From NCBI GenBank assembly GCA_963794185.1, contig CAWCDM010000071.1, positions 3,877-67,876 on the forward strand: a DNA stretch of 64,000 nucleotides, written 5' to 3'. The DNA is from JAMXLO01 sp963794185. Its GTDB lineage: Bacteria > Pseudomonadota > Alphaproteobacteria > Acetobacterales > Acetobacteraceae. The notes beneath the pieces were generated by a model. The model had not been told where the DNA came from, made no database searches, and was given only the letters and a program-made list of their open reading frames with translations. Of the stretch, positions 34,004-42,973 are shown piece by piece (positions within the stretch are counted from its first letter, which is position 1; the number at the start of each line of letters is the position of its first letter). Both the position numbers and the translations under genes were made by a program.

Positions 34004-34648
34004 TCAGGGCTGAAGCAGTGCTTGTGTCTGGTCGCCCGTGGGCGCGCTACCTCGCTGCGAGAGGCTCGTGGGTTTCATTGCTTTCACGAACTCACCAGCG
34101 CCAGTGCCCCACTTGGTGAAGACCTTGAGTGCATCAGTAAACGATACATCGACTGGATGCACTCGCTCCTTTGGTAGGATGTACAGCGCGCCAGCCATCG
34201 GTGTAGGAACCGAAGGCACCAGCACGGTGTATAATCCATCCTCCAGTTCTTCGATGATAAGGGCCGGGACCAATGCCTCTTCGATCTCGACAAGCGCTGG
34301 GGCAAAGGTCGGCTCATCGATCTGACCAGTTACCCGGCCGGTCAGGCCCCGCAATAGCGTGTAGCCGGGCAGCTTGGACAGCACGGCTGCCTCAAAGGCG
34401 TTCTTGGCACGAAAGCCCGGACCGGTGCGAGCGATCAAACCAGCAATGAAGCAGATCGCTGCCAAAGCCAGGATCGCCAACACCTGACGGAACTCTACGC
34501 TGGCCGGAAGGCTTGCGGTGATGGGACTGACCAAGTTCAAGATGCCACTGATGGCCTTAGCGAGCAGCAAGATCGATATGTAGATTGGCAGGATGATCAG
34601 TACTCCGCCAATCAGCGTCGTCTTGGTGAACTCAGCCAGCGTTCTCAT
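34004..34648 (-). CDS. DUF502 membrane protein
   Basis: About 214 residues from the ATG ending at 34648 (MRTLAEFTKTTLIGG). Two membrane segments (GGVLIILPIYISILLLAKA and VLAILALAAICFIAGLI) are followed by the family's cytoplasmic part (GYTLLRGLTGRVTG, ALVEIEEALVPALIIEEL, YTVLVPSVPTPMAGALYIL). Members are of unknown function and sit in the inner membrane. The reading frame is open further upstream through the inverted repeat at 34726-34760, but that sequence is mobile-element-like, so the internal start is preferred. Confidence 0.8.
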   Translation of the reverse strand: MRTLAEFTKTTLIGGVLIILPIYISILLLAKAISGILNLVSPITASLPASVEFRQVLAILALAAICFIAGLIARTGPGFRAKNAFEAAVLSKLPGYTLLRGLTGRVTGQIDEPTFAPALVEIEEALVPALIIEELEDGLYTVLVPSVPTPMAGALYILPKERVHPVDVSFTDALKVFTKWGTGAGEFVKAMKPTSLSQRGSAPTGDQTQALLQP

Positions 34649-34725
34649 CTCGGGTGCCCCCCAGAGTGTGTCGTACGTAGCGGAGCACGGCGATGTGGAT
34701 TTGGCCATGGTCGCTCGCCGCGTGT

Positions 34726-34760
34726 CATTTTCCACCCTGCTAGTTGCAAGACCCATCACC
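34726..34760 (+). repeat. 35-bp inverted repeat, left arm
   Basis: The stretch beginning CATTTTCCACCCTGCTAG and ending CAAGACCCATCACC is the reverse complement of 38171-38205 with one mismatch. It lies just upstream of the DUF502 gene. It looks like the end of an insertion sequence. Confidence 0.85.
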
Positions 34761-35242
34761 ATTGTGAACCGGCCTGAAGGAAGGCGCACATTTCTGCGTA
34801 GGTGATGAAAGCTATTGTGGACGGCTTGCGTGGCCCGGCACGTGAGGTCAATCAAGCTCTAGGCGCCCGGCCGCAGTCATGATGCGCCAATGTATGCTCA
34901 TCGCGAGCAATAGCGCTCGTCAGTCAGGTCTTCGGCTTCATCAAACAGTCATGCGGCTGCGTGCTGATCGACAGTCCGGCATGGGCACCGGGGAGTTGGC
35001 GGAAGCCACCAAGTGTAGGGCATTGGCACCATACTCGAGGACGCCAGCAAGGCAGTCGGTTATGCGCCGGTCCTAGGACCAATGGGCGGCGGTCGCTGCT
35101 CCGCCTATTGCGCGACAATCTGGGTGAGAACCTTGATCGCCGCGCAGCATCCGCCCGATCACGCTGCCAGAGGCAACGTGGGCTGCGCTGTCGTCAGACT
35201 GGGGCGGGACCAGCGAACGTTGGAACAACGCCGTGTCGGTTG
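34761..35242. other. No recognisable gene
   Basis: Lies between the 35-bp repeat and the integrase fragment. Nothing with recognisable coding character was found. Confidence 0.4.
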
Positions 35243-35494
35243 TCAGCCACGGCCGAGCGTGTGTTGGTAGAAGAAACGTAGGCCGTAATGACCGATCTGG
35301 AAGGTGCCGCGTGCCACGCCTCGCTGGCGCAGGCCGAGCAGGTAGTTCCGCACCTCTTCTTCGCTGAGCAGATCGGGCGAGCGGTGGTAATGCGCAGCCA
35401 GCCGGCGCACCGCCTGGACGTAGACCTTCCGCGTCCCTTCCGCCAATCCGGCCAGGATCATGTCATCGATCATCCGCGTACGCTGTGGCGACAT
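35243..35494 (-). pseudogene. Tyrosine recombinase N-terminal fragment
   Basis: 83 codons of a phage-integrase SAM-like core-binding domain: MIDDMILAGLAEGTRKVYVQ, RRLAAHYHRSPDLLSEEEV, then RNYLLGLRQRGVARGTFQ and LRFFYQHTLGRG. The catalytic domain is absent; the frame stops right after the linker. GGAGACCCCC precedes the start. Confidence 0.75.
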
Positions 35495-36009
35495 GGGGGT
35501 CTCCTTTCGTTGATGTTCCGGCGGGCTGCATCACGCCCGCCGACGCGAAAGGATACTCCTGACTATCAGCTATCCAGGCTGCGCGAGCTACACGCCTCTT
35601 TCGGCGAAGCCGTTCCGTCCAACATCACATACCGTGGTCAGTGCTCCCGAGTCGCCACATCCCTTTCCGTGCTCAGGCTCACAAGCGACGGACCGAGGAG
35701 CAACCCTGCAACCCTCGGCCCGAGGCCTGCCAGCCAACGGAAAACCGGCATGGCGAGGCTGCACTCGCCAGTTCTGCAACGCAACGGCTCCAGGACCCGT
35801 TGGTGCCGCATCAGCCCTGGCCGAGTCGTGTCGCACACCCCGCCGTCAAGCAGTGGCGCACTCATTCCAAAGCTGCGCAAGCGGTTATGTCGGCGGGCCC
35901 CCACGAGATCGCGCGCCACGACAGCGCCAGCCGGTCCTCCGGTTCCCAGATGACATTGTCCAGCGATGTCGTCCAGGTGTTCCGCGAGCATGCGGGCGCG
36001 GACCGATGT
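35495..36009. other. No recognisable gene
   Basis: Open frames overlap in several phases, without start context or motif. It presumably includes the lost 5' part of the response-regulator remnant that follows. Confidence 0.4.
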
Positions 36010-36230
36010 CGGTTTACCGGGGGCTTGAATGGCCGTCAGATGGCCAACGCTGCCCGGCTGAGCCGCCCGAAACTGCCAGTGCTCTTCATCACCGCTTACG
36101 CTGAAAGTGTCGCAATTGGCAGGGGCGCTCTGGCGCCGGGTATGCGCCTGATGGCCAAGCCATTCGCGATGGGACCCTGGCCGGTCGGATAAAGTCGATC
36201 ATCCGGGACGGTTGCTGAGTATCGGAACCG
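36010..36230 (+). pseudogene. Response-regulator receiver fragment
   Basis: Reads GGLNGRQMANAARLSRPKLP, then VLFITAYAESVAIGRG and GMRLMAKPFAM, the C-terminal half of a CheY-like receiver domain with the conserved Thr and Lys (KPF). After KPFAMG a one-base shift gives the expected ending TLAGRIKSIIRDGC. The phospho-acceptor Asp half is missing. This type is usually fused to or paired with a hybrid histidine kinase. Confidence 0.65.
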
Positions 36231-36431
36231 GATTAGGCCCAGGCGGTCGCAATCGTCGCGAGCGACGAGTAATGCTGCGGGTTCATAGTAAGGGCTATCT
36301 GGCAGCAACCCCGCGAGTGATGATTGGCTGAGGTGAATGAAAATAGGGCCGTACCGAGATTACGGCACGGCCCGGAGAAGCAATTTCGAAGTGCTCTCGA
36401 TTTCCTAGACGAAACTCCGGAATATGTCACA

Positions 36432-37544
36432 TCAACGAATGATGATCTCCACCCGCCGGTTCTGCGGCTCGCGCACACCTGGACCGGTCGGCACGAGCAG
36501 AACGGTGTCGCCGAAACCCTTCGCCGTGATGGCGCTTTCCGGCACGCCGTCCTTGATCAGCTCGGCTTTGACCGCGTTGGCGCGGCGTATCGACAGACCC
36601 AGGTTGTACTTCGGCGTTCCGGATGTATCGGTGTAGCCGTTCACCTCGATCCGCGTGTACTGCACCTTGGTCGAGTTCGCCGCCGCTTCCGCGATGATCT
36701 GGCGGGCGCGATCGGTGAGGCTGTACTTGTCCCAATCGAAGAACACCAGGTAGGAGCGGGTCGGTGCCGGTGCCGGAACGGCCGCAGGAGCAGGTGGCGG
36801 TGGCGGCGGCGGCTGGCCAAAATTATAGCGCAAACCAATCATCACCGCGTGATTGAAGTCATTGCCGAGCTTCGCCGTGCCGAATGCGACTGGCGTGTCC
36901 GGGGCGGCCTGTGCTGAAACGTTGTACTTACGTGATCCTACACCGAAGAAGCGATATTCGACAGTCAACGCCAATCCGTGCACCTGTGGTATCGGCATTG
37001 CGCCACCGAGGATGAACTGATAGGCGATCGCGCCGTATGTGTCATTGGAGGCGATATTCGGGAACCCACCGACGCCGGAAGTACTAAACCCACTTAGATG
37101 CGCCCACTGATAGCCGACGCCGACACCGACATATGGCGCAAAGTAGGGTACGGTCAGGCCAGTGGTTTGCGCCAACAGATTGGTCATGTCGTACAGCACG
37201 TTGAACATCGGGCCGTACTTGATTTCCCTGCCGCCCGCGCCAGCCGGGAAGCCAAAATCGCGTCCATGAGCGAACTGATTGTTGCGGTAATCGCCTTCGA
37301 TCTCAACGCGCAGACCATTGGGCAGGGCCCAGCCGAGGCTCCCCACGCCGGCCCACCCGTAGCGCGATTGCAGGGCTGCGTTTCCCGCCGTGCCCGCGGC
37401 GTCGATCAGATGTTGGTTCTGCAACCAATTGATGCCTGCCCCGGCTCCGATATAGAGCCCGTTGAGCGGCGGGGCTGGTTCCAGGGACGGCAGCGGCAGC
37501 TGGGCCGCGGCGAGCCGTGGGGCGACTAGCATGGCGGCAAACAT
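36432..37544 (-). CDS. OmpA-family outer-membrane protein
   Basis: About 370 residues. Signal peptide (MFAAMLVAPRLAAAQ), an outer-membrane beta-barrel domain (GLYIGAGAGINWLQNQ, LRVEIEGDYRNNQFAHG, PYVGVGVGYQWAHLSG, LTVEYRFFGVGSRKY), then a Pro-rich hinge (QPPPPPPPAPAAVPAPAP) and an OmpA C-terminal peptidoglycan-binding domain (RSYLVFFDWDKYSLTDRA, VNGYTDTSGTPKYN, LSIRRANAVKAELI, REPQNRRVEIIIR). Layout and length are typical of porin-like OmpA proteins that anchor the outer membrane to the cell wall. The start at 37544 precedes the signal peptide. Confidence 0.9.
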   Translation of the reverse strand: MFAAMLVAPRLAAAQLPLPSLEPAPPLNGLYIGAGAGINWLQNQHLIDAAGTAGNAALQSRYGWAGVGSLGWALPNGLRVEIEGDYRNNQFAHGRDFGFPAGAGGREIKYGPMFNVLYDMTNLLAQTTGLTVPYFAPYVGVGVGYQWAHLSGFSTSGVGGFPNIASNDTYGAIAYQFILGGAMPIPQVHGLALTVEYRFFGVGSRKYNVSAQAAPDTPVAFGTAKLGNDFNHAVMIGLRYNFGQPPPPPPPAPAAVPAPAPTRSYLVFFDWDKYSLTDRARQIIAEAAANSTKVQYTRIEVNGYTDTSGTPKYNLGLSIRRANAVKAELIKDGVPESAITAKGFGDTVLLVPTGPGVREPQNRRVEIIIR

Positions 37545-38170
37545 TACAGTCCGAAATCGTATCAATTCGCATCTCCCGCTCTGAAAAGCGATGATAACGG
37601 TGCTGTTAGGACCTACCCCTGTCAAAGCACAGGACCGCGAGGGCGCGGATTTACTGATACGGCTGTAGCCTTTTTGTCACACCCCCATTGCCCAGGCAGG
37701 ATCCTACCAATCTCTCTTCGCGCGCAGGGAGCAAGTAGTCGACGACAAACGCTTTGACCGGGGGCTCTGTCGTCACGCCTCGATTCGAGATTCCGACGCC
37801 GAATGATCATCACCACAAGGGACCGACGCATGGCGGATCTATCGGACACACCGAAATCGCAGCCGCATCGCGGCGTGTACCTGATCGAGACCGACCGACC
37901 CCGGGACGGCTTTTTCTTGCAATCCTGACATAGCAAGTGAAAGCGCGGTTGCTTCTGAATACAGAATTTTACTTCCCGCAAATTCTTACCTGTCGGCGAA
38001 CCCTCAGCATTGGTACGGCACAGCCTATGGTGGAATGCCTGATCATCCTCGACGGCCTTCGCCGCTATGCCGTGGGAAAACCGGTGGCCAGGGGGGGCCG
38101 GCCATACTGGCGATCGGGCAAAACTTGGAGGCCATTAACCTGGCCGTGAAGGCGCTGAGGGACTCCGCCT
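37545..38170. other. Intergenic stretch with one possible mini-gene
   Basis: About 625 bases between the OmpA gene and the 35-bp repeat. A 32-codon frame at 37830-37928 (MADLSDTPKSQPHRGVYLIE and onward) is the only candidate and is unsupported by anything else. Confidence 0.35.
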
Positions 38171-38205
38171 GGTGATGGGTCTTGAAACTAGCAGGGTGGA
38201 AAATG
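38171..38205 (-). repeat. 35-bp inverted repeat, right arm
   Basis: Starts GGTGATGGGTCTTG and ends AGGGTGGAAAATG; reverse complement of 34726-34760 with one mismatch. It abuts and truncates the repC remnant, so this is where an element or rearrangement cut the plasmid gene. Confidence 0.85.
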
Positions 38206-39036
38206 CGGGTTCGGTCGGGGCAGATAGGGCATCAGCCGTGGTGCCAGATGCACCAGCTCGTCCGGATGCAGCTTCAGCACCCTGCCCTTCTCCACCGGTT
38301 CCTGCCGCACCGGTGCCGGCGATGAGCCGATGGTCGGCCCGGCCGGTTCGTTACATGCCTCGGGAGCAGCTACGGTATCCTGTTCAGGATCAGGGGTTGC
38401 TTTGTAGGTATATTGGTGGGGTCCGTTTTCGGACCCCAAGGGGTCCGAATCCACTGCTTTGAGCAGGCCCTCCAGACGCTCACACGCCGCCTTCTGGCAC
38501 CGCTCCAGGCTCTCGACGCCAACGACCATGACCTCGGGCTTTTCGGGACGCTTGACCGCCATGGCGAGGCCCTGGGTGTCGCGGGCCAGCTGAGACCACT
38601 CCTCGCCCTGGAAGCCGTATTCCGCGGCCGTCTCCAGGATCTGGGCGATGCCCTTCCGGGCGATTGTCGCGCGCCGACGCAGCCTGCCCATCAACTCGCG
38701 CTCCTCACGCGCCTCCTCGGCCAGACGGACGAACTCCGCATGGCGCGCGGCGATCGGCGATAGGTCGAAGCCGTAAGCCTCGACGATATTCCCTCTGGAG
38801 TCACGGCGTCCGTAGCGCTTGCCGTTCGGGCTGTCCTTCACGGTGATCAGCCCAGCCTCGATCAGCGCCCGGTTGATCGCCTTGACCCGCGTCGCCGACA
38901 GGCCGAGCGCCTCCTGCTGCAGCGAAGCTGAGGGCCAGACGATCGGCCGCCCTCCCCTCCCCCAGTCCTGCGGCTGGGTGAAGCGGAACAGCCGAACTGG
39001 TGGCGACCTACGCCAAGCGAAGGGGCCCCTCCATAG
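38188..39036 (-). pseudogene. repC: Plasmid replication initiator RepC, truncated at both ends
   Basis: The frame shows RepC sequence: RLFRFTQPQDWGRGGRPIVW, the winged-helix part (LSATRVKAINRALIEAGLIT), KDSPNGKRYGRRDSRGNIVE, GFDLSPIAARHAEFVRL, then GIAQILETAAEYGFQG and the Pro-rich linker. The first 60 or so residues are missing (an in-frame TAG precedes), and the C-terminus is cut by the 35-bp repeat (ending NPHFPPC). RepC initiates replication of repABC plasmids. No repA or repB is present, so this is a plasmid relic. Confidence 0.8.
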
Positions 39037-39237
39037 CCTACGCTACTGAGCGCCGTGGCATCTCACGGTAAAGTGGACACCGTTTGCAAGTCGTCGGTTG
39101 TAATACCTGACACAGGTCACCACTATCCCGGGACCAGAACCGGTGGAATATTTCACTATGTGTTTCTGAGGTTTGGCTGCCGGAGAATATTTCTATGGCC
39201 GGCGCACGAATTATATTTCCAATCTAAAGGAATTTTC

Positions 39238-39468
39238 ATGACAGAACGCAAGGTTGACGTAATGGATAAGAGCGGCAGGGTCCTGCATACTTATCCGATC
39301 ACGCTCAGCGCATCGAGCGCCCCAATCGGCGCATCGAGCCCTTGGCCGCGGGATGCTGACTACGAGAAGGCGGCACTCAGCGCCGCGAAGACGGCGAAGC
39401 TGGTTCCCGAGTCTGACTTTGCCAGCCTGAAGACACGCATGCACACCGGCACGCAAGCCGCCGCGTGA
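39238..39468 (+). CDS. 76-aa conserved hypothetical
   Basis: From the ATG at 39238 with AAAGGAATTTTC upstream. The product (MTERKVDVMDKSGRVLHTYP, then ASSPWPRDADYEKAALSAAK) is soluble and lacks a signal. Such short proteins with a DADYEKAAL block recur in Acetobacteraceae genomes by recollection. Function unknown. A strong hairpin follows 57 bases downstream. Confidence 0.65.
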   Translation: MTERKVDVMDKSGRVLHTYPITLSASSAPIGASSPWPRDADYEKAALSAAKTAKLVPESDFASLKTRMHTGTQAAA

Positions 39469-39524
39469 TCCAATACGCGCTGATTCCAGCGAAACAGCGC
39501 GGCCTGGTTGTGTCAGGTGACGCT

Positions 39525-39561
39525 CCCGACGCTGCGGCAGCTGATTGGCTGCAGCGTCGGG
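39525..39561 (+). terminator. Hairpin downstream of the 76-aa gene
   Basis: CCCGACGCTGCGGCAG pairs with CTGCAGCGTCGGG, one bulged base, 8-base loop. There is no long T-run, so it may be a weak terminator or an RNA-stabilising stem. Confidence 0.55.
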
Positions 39562-39571
39562 CATACTCTCT

Positions 39572-39615
39572 CTCTAGACCAGGTTGGGTCCGGCTCTAGA
39601 CCAGGTTGGGTCCGG
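39572..39615. repeat. 22-bp perfect tandem repeat (two units)
   Basis: A 22-base unit starting CTCTAGACCAGG and ending TTGGGTCCGG occurs twice without a gap (39572-39593 and 39594-39615), preceded by CTCTCT. Possible replication slippage or a paired protein-binding site. Confidence 0.85.
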
Positions 39616-39760
39616 AGCGCCGACCGTTTACATGGCCATCCGGTCCAGGTTCGCCGCCACCACGATTGCGCCCCGTTGCGCCAGGGACGCCCGCTCGTCC
39701 AGCGACTTACCAGAGGCGCATCGGCTTGCCGGCCGCGACGTGCGTCCCCATCCTCCCGGG

Positions 39761-39970
39761 ATGTTCGTCGTCAGCGAGGCAGAGGCCGCCGCGATCCGCG
39801 CCGTCTTCGATCAGCGCAGCGAGTTGTCGGCCGCCATCGAGCTGCGCCGGCTGTTCCCCGGCATCACCGATACCGCCCAGGCGCGGGAGTGCGCGCGGAC
39901 CATCGCCGGCTGGAAGCCGCTGCCGGCGAAGCTCCACCTGGTCAGACGATCGCGCCGGCGGGCGGACTGA
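39761..39970 (+). CDS. 69-aa hypothetical associated with mobile DNA
   Basis: MFVVSEAEAAAIRAVFDQRS, then IELRRLFPGITDTAQARECA and RTIAGWKPL. Helical, soluble, no signal. A decayed relative lies at 31340-31442. I recall this short protein near transposases and resolvases in alphaproteobacteria; it may be transposon cargo. Start taken at the ATG at 39761 because the family-type sequence begins there. Confidence 0.65.
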   Translation: MFVVSEAEAAAIRAVFDQRSELSAAIELRRLFPGITDTAQARECARTIAGWKPLPAKLHLVRRSRRRAD

Positions 39971-40191
39971 CCGGCCTACCGCCGCACCGATCTCAGGCCG
40001 GCGCGTCTGCCTGACGGAGGGCCTCACGCGCGCCTCGAGATTTATCGTCGGGCTGCCGCCCGCTCCCTCCGCCTGAAGGCGCGGGACGACCTCCGGCTGC
40101 CGCCGTGCAAGGTCACGCTGATCAAGATGCAAAGGGTCGGCAGGCCGCTTTATGATGCCCGACGGTGCTGGTGCAACAGAGGGAGGCAGAC

Positions 40192-40554
40192 ATGGCCATC
40201 GTTCTCGATCACACCATTGTTCCTGCGCACGACAACGAAGCCTCGGCAAGGTTCTTTGCGCGCATCTTTGGCTTGCCCTACGAGGGAACGGCCTCGCACT
40301 TCGCGCCCGTCCGGGTCAACGAGACGCTGGTGCTGGATTTCGACACGCGCACGACCTTCGATTGGCAGCACTATGCCTTCAAGGTGAATGACGGAGAGTT
40401 CGACGGGATCTTTCAGCGGGTCAGGGACGAGGGTCTCGCCTATGGCAGCGGGCCGTTCTCGCCCGACGACATGACGATCAACCATCGGGGCGGCGGCCGT
40501 GGCTTCTACTTCAAGGATCCAAACGGTCACCTGCTCGAAGTGCTTACGGTCTGA
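40192..40554 (+). CDS. VOC-family protein (glyoxalase/bleomycin resistance fold)
   Basis: 120 residues: IVLDHTIVPAHDNEASARFF, then ARIFGLPYEG, FDWQHYAFKVNDGEF, and the C-terminal metal-side motif RGFYFKDPNGHLLEVLTV. This is a single VOC module, probably a dimeric metalloenzyme (glyoxalase, dioxygenase or antibiotic-binding protein). His and Glu metal ligands are present in the DHT and LEVLT segments. GAGGGAGGCAGAC precedes the ATG at 40192. Confidence 0.85.
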   Translation: MAIVLDHTIVPAHDNEASARFFARIFGLPYEGTASHFAPVRVNETLVLDFDTRTTFDWQHYAFKVNDGEFDGIFQRVRDEGLAYGSGPFSPDDMTINHRGGGRGFYFKDPNGHLLEVLTV

Positions 40555-41023
40555 AGGACAGTCTGGCGCGCAGCACCGCCGAACTGCTGTCCGTCGACGC
40601 CGACGTGTCAAGCGCGAGCCGTCCACCAACGGCATGATTGCCGCTCATGAGGCGCCGTCGAGCTGCGACCACGATAATTCGCGGCTCGCGGCCATCGGCG
40701 AACGCCTGCCAAGCTTTTCGGGAAAGTCCGCCGGAATATATGGCATGGCCTGCTCAATGGCAGAAAATCCGTAGCCGAACGCCAGAAGCGGTGGTGTCAA
40801 AAATTTCGAGGGTTAGGGCGTAGAACCCCGGTACGTTCGCAGCGCCGCTGGTGCGGCTTGCTCGCTCGCCCGTGAGCACGGGGGGCAAGCGGCTCGGCAT
40901 GAAAGCCCGCTTCTCACGCAATCGTTCAGCACTGCTGCGTGAGTCAGAAACACCATCCCGTTGTGAGCACTTTGCCGCCTCATTCATCCGCTGACGTCGC
41001 GGATAGAACGAGGGAGAATATTG
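40555..41023. other. Upstream region of the sigma factor
   Basis: About 470 bases without a recognisable intact gene. Ends with the sigma-factor leader, including GAACGAGGGAGAATATTG as ribosome-binding region. Confidence 0.4.
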
Positions 41024-41524
41024 ATGTCCGAATCAGAAACGCGTGAATTCCAGGATCGGCTCACCGGCTTTCTGCCGAAATTGCGCGTCTGGGCCCTAGG
41101 CCTCACCCGAAACCGCCCAGCCGCGGAAGATCTCGTGCAGGATGTCGCAGTGAAAGTCCTGCTGGCGAAGGAGTCCTTCGTCCCGGGCACCAACTTCTCG
41201 GCGTGGGTACACAGGATCATGATCAACCACTTCATCTCCAGCGTGCGCAACAAGCGCGAGTATAACGACCTCGACCAGGCGCCCGAGATTAGTGTAAGTG
41301 CCTCACAGGAGGAACGCGCCGGTATTCGCGAGCTCAACGTCGTCTATCAGCGCTTGCCGAAGGAACAGAAAGAAGCCCTTCATCTGATCGGGCTTCAAGA
41401 GCAGAGTTATGAAGAAGCCGCTGAGGCGACCGGCTGCGCGGTAGGCACTCTAAAAAGCCGAGTTCACCGGGCCCGGACGCTGTTGCGGGCGCAGATGTAC
41501 GGCGAGATAAGAGACGCCGCCTGA
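41024..41524 (+). CDS. ECF-family RNA polymerase sigma factor
   Basis: 166 residues. Region 2 spans residues about 10-80 (LPKLRVWALGLTRNRPAAED, then LVQDVAVKVLLAKE and FSAWVHRIMINHFIS). Region 4 spans residues about 100-155 (YQRLPKEQKEALHLIGLQEQ, then SYEEAAEATGCAVGTLKSRV). No anti-sigma gene lies next to it. The sequence is closest in feel to the EcfG-like stress group, but the partner genes nepR and phyR are absent, so the regulon is unknown. Confidence 0.87.
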   Translation: MSESETREFQDRLTGFLPKLRVWALGLTRNRPAAEDLVQDVAVKVLLAKESFVPGTNFSAWVHRIMINHFISSVRNKREYNDLDQAPEISVSASQEERAGIRELNVVYQRLPKEQKEALHLIGLQEQSYEEAAEATGCAVGTLKSRVHRARTLLRAQMYGEIRDAA

Positions 41525-41797
41525 TTCCAGCTCGTAAGCGTACGGCCTGCACCGTATTGCGCAGAAGTAGAGCGCCGAGGGAAGCGAGAGCCGCGGTGAA
41601 CACCACACACGTAATCCGCACCCGCCGTTTCGCCTTGGCCGCGCGGTGTCGCTAACCCACCACGCTCGCTGCCCGCTTGCACGACAGGTCGAGATTTTTT
41701 GAAATTCCCGCGCTCTGGAGCGGTGCGCCGATCGGAGCGTTGTCAGTGCATTGAACCTGGACCAGCCGCCCGCGTTCCAGGATATGTTGGAGAAAGG

Positions 41798-42091
41798 ATG
41801 ACAGGAATGCGATTCACAGCCACTTTAGCTGCCGCGCTCCTGATAGCGGCCCCGCTTGGGTCGGTCGGAACACCTGCTGCGCGAGCCGATAACAATGATT
41901 TTATGGGACAGGCTCAACGGTTCTTGAACAACAAAGGCGATGATCGCGACGCCTATCAACGTGGCCGAGACGACGAAATTCGCCGCCAGCGAGCCGAGAG
42001 AGACCAATATCGCCGGGATTTTGACCAGAACCCTGGCAGCGACGATTACTATCGTTCACCCAACTACGGCTATCACAACACCGATCGTTAG
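41798..42091 (+). CDS. Exported charged-repeat hypothetical
   Basis: 97 residues with a signal peptide (MRFTATLAAALLIAAPLGSV, cleavage probably after ARA). The mature part is very hydrophilic (NNKGDDRDAYQRGRDDEIRR, then QRAERDQYRRDFDQNPGSDD). GGAGAAAGG precedes the start. Small periplasmic proteins of this kind with a DxxxxYxxGRxDE pattern are common in alphaproteobacteria and unstudied. Confidence 0.75.
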   Translation: MTGMRFTATLAAALLIAAPLGSVGTPAARADNNDFMGQAQRFLNNKGDDRDAYQRGRDDEIRRQRAERDQYRRDFDQNPGSDDYYRSPNYGYHNTDR

Positions 42092-42277
42092 CGTTCTTCA
42101 TTTACTACCGGGATTGCAGCGGATGCCGTCCTCGGGCGAAGCCGTCGTCATGTTCGAAGTTTGGACGCCGAAGCGCAGACCTTTCATTTTCCGTGATCAC
42201 CAGACGCCCCACCTAAAGGGCAGACGCCGGCAGCCGCACCGCGTGACGCGGGTATCAGCATCCGAGGAACGATGTCC

Positions 42278-42300
42278 CACCCCGCCACCAAGGCGGGGTG
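42278..42300 (+). terminator. Terminator-like hairpin
   Basis: CACCCCGCC and GGCGGGGTG form a perfect 9-bp stem around ACCAA, followed by TTGTCGTT. It lies between the convergent genes 41798-42091 and 42425-42634 and could end both transcripts. Confidence 0.65.
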
Positions 42301-42424
42301 TTGTCGTTCTGGCAGGTCGGAGTACACGGCGTGGGCCGATTGCAGTGGACGCGCCGAGGACTTCCGGGTCCCAACACGCGACATCAGTCCAGACAAATTC
42401 GCCGGCCCGCATCGACGGCATTTC

Positions 42425-42634
42425 TCACTGGGCTTGGCGGTTGTCCGGCCAATGGTGAATAGCGCGTCCGGACCGCTCCAAATCCAGGTCGATCCGCCCC
42501 AGACGGGCTGCGAGGACCTTCTCCGCCACCAAAAACCTGCCGAACGTCTCGACGCGGTTGCCGGCACCAGCCTTGGCGGCCTCATAGTCGCCCATGGCTT
42601 CATGATAGGCATCGATCAGTTCGTCATCCGTCAT
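42425..42634 (-). CDS. 69-aa hypothetical
   Basis: MTDDELIDAYHEAMGDYEAA, then FGRFLVAEKVLAARLGRIDL. Acidic helical opening and a soluble core; no family recognised. It is followed upstream on the same strand by another short gene. Confidence 0.55.
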   Translation of the reverse strand: MTDDELIDAYHEAMGDYEAAKAGAGNRVETFGRFLVAEKVLAARLGRIDLDLERSGRAIHHWPDNRQAQ

Positions 42635-42666
42635 GCGCCGCTCCTGGGGCCCTTGGCGGCGGCCCG

Positions 42667-42855
42667 CTACGCCGCCATTGGCAGCGTCACCTGTAAGTCG
42701 TCAACAGCCTGGGCCCGGACGATGGAACGTTCGATCGCCTGCACGATGCGCCGCAGGTCCGCGGGTGCTGAATTCACCAAAGTCCATGCGAGCCGCCGCG
42801 GCACGCCGGCGGCGGTCCGCGCGCTCGCCTGAATGCCGAAGAAGACGCGGCGCAT
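42667..42855 (-). CDS. 62-aa hypothetical
   Basis: MRRVFFGIQASARTAAGVPR, then LVNSAPADLRRIVQAIERSI and DDLQVTLPM. No domain recognised. It ends 33 bases before the 69-aa gene on the same strand, so the two may be co-transcribed. Confidence 0.5.
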   Translation of the reverse strand: MRRVFFGIQASARTAAGVPRRLAWTLVNSAPADLRRIVQAIERSIVRAQAVDDLQVTLPMAA

Positions 42856-42973
42856 TACTGCTGTCGGGTGCCCTGAGCCTACCCTTCCGCTCCGTCTGGC
42901 CGGAATTAATCCCAGGGAACCCGAACGGCCTCGGTTCGTTCTCTTGCCAGCGTGACAGCACACGAGGCTCCGC

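Noticed and set aside
39572..39615. CRISPR or att site
   Set aside because: Only two adjacent units, no spacer, no integrase beside it.
41024..41524. EcfG general-stress sigma factor by name
   Set aside because: No nepR/phyR neighbours and no clear signature beyond general ECF motifs.
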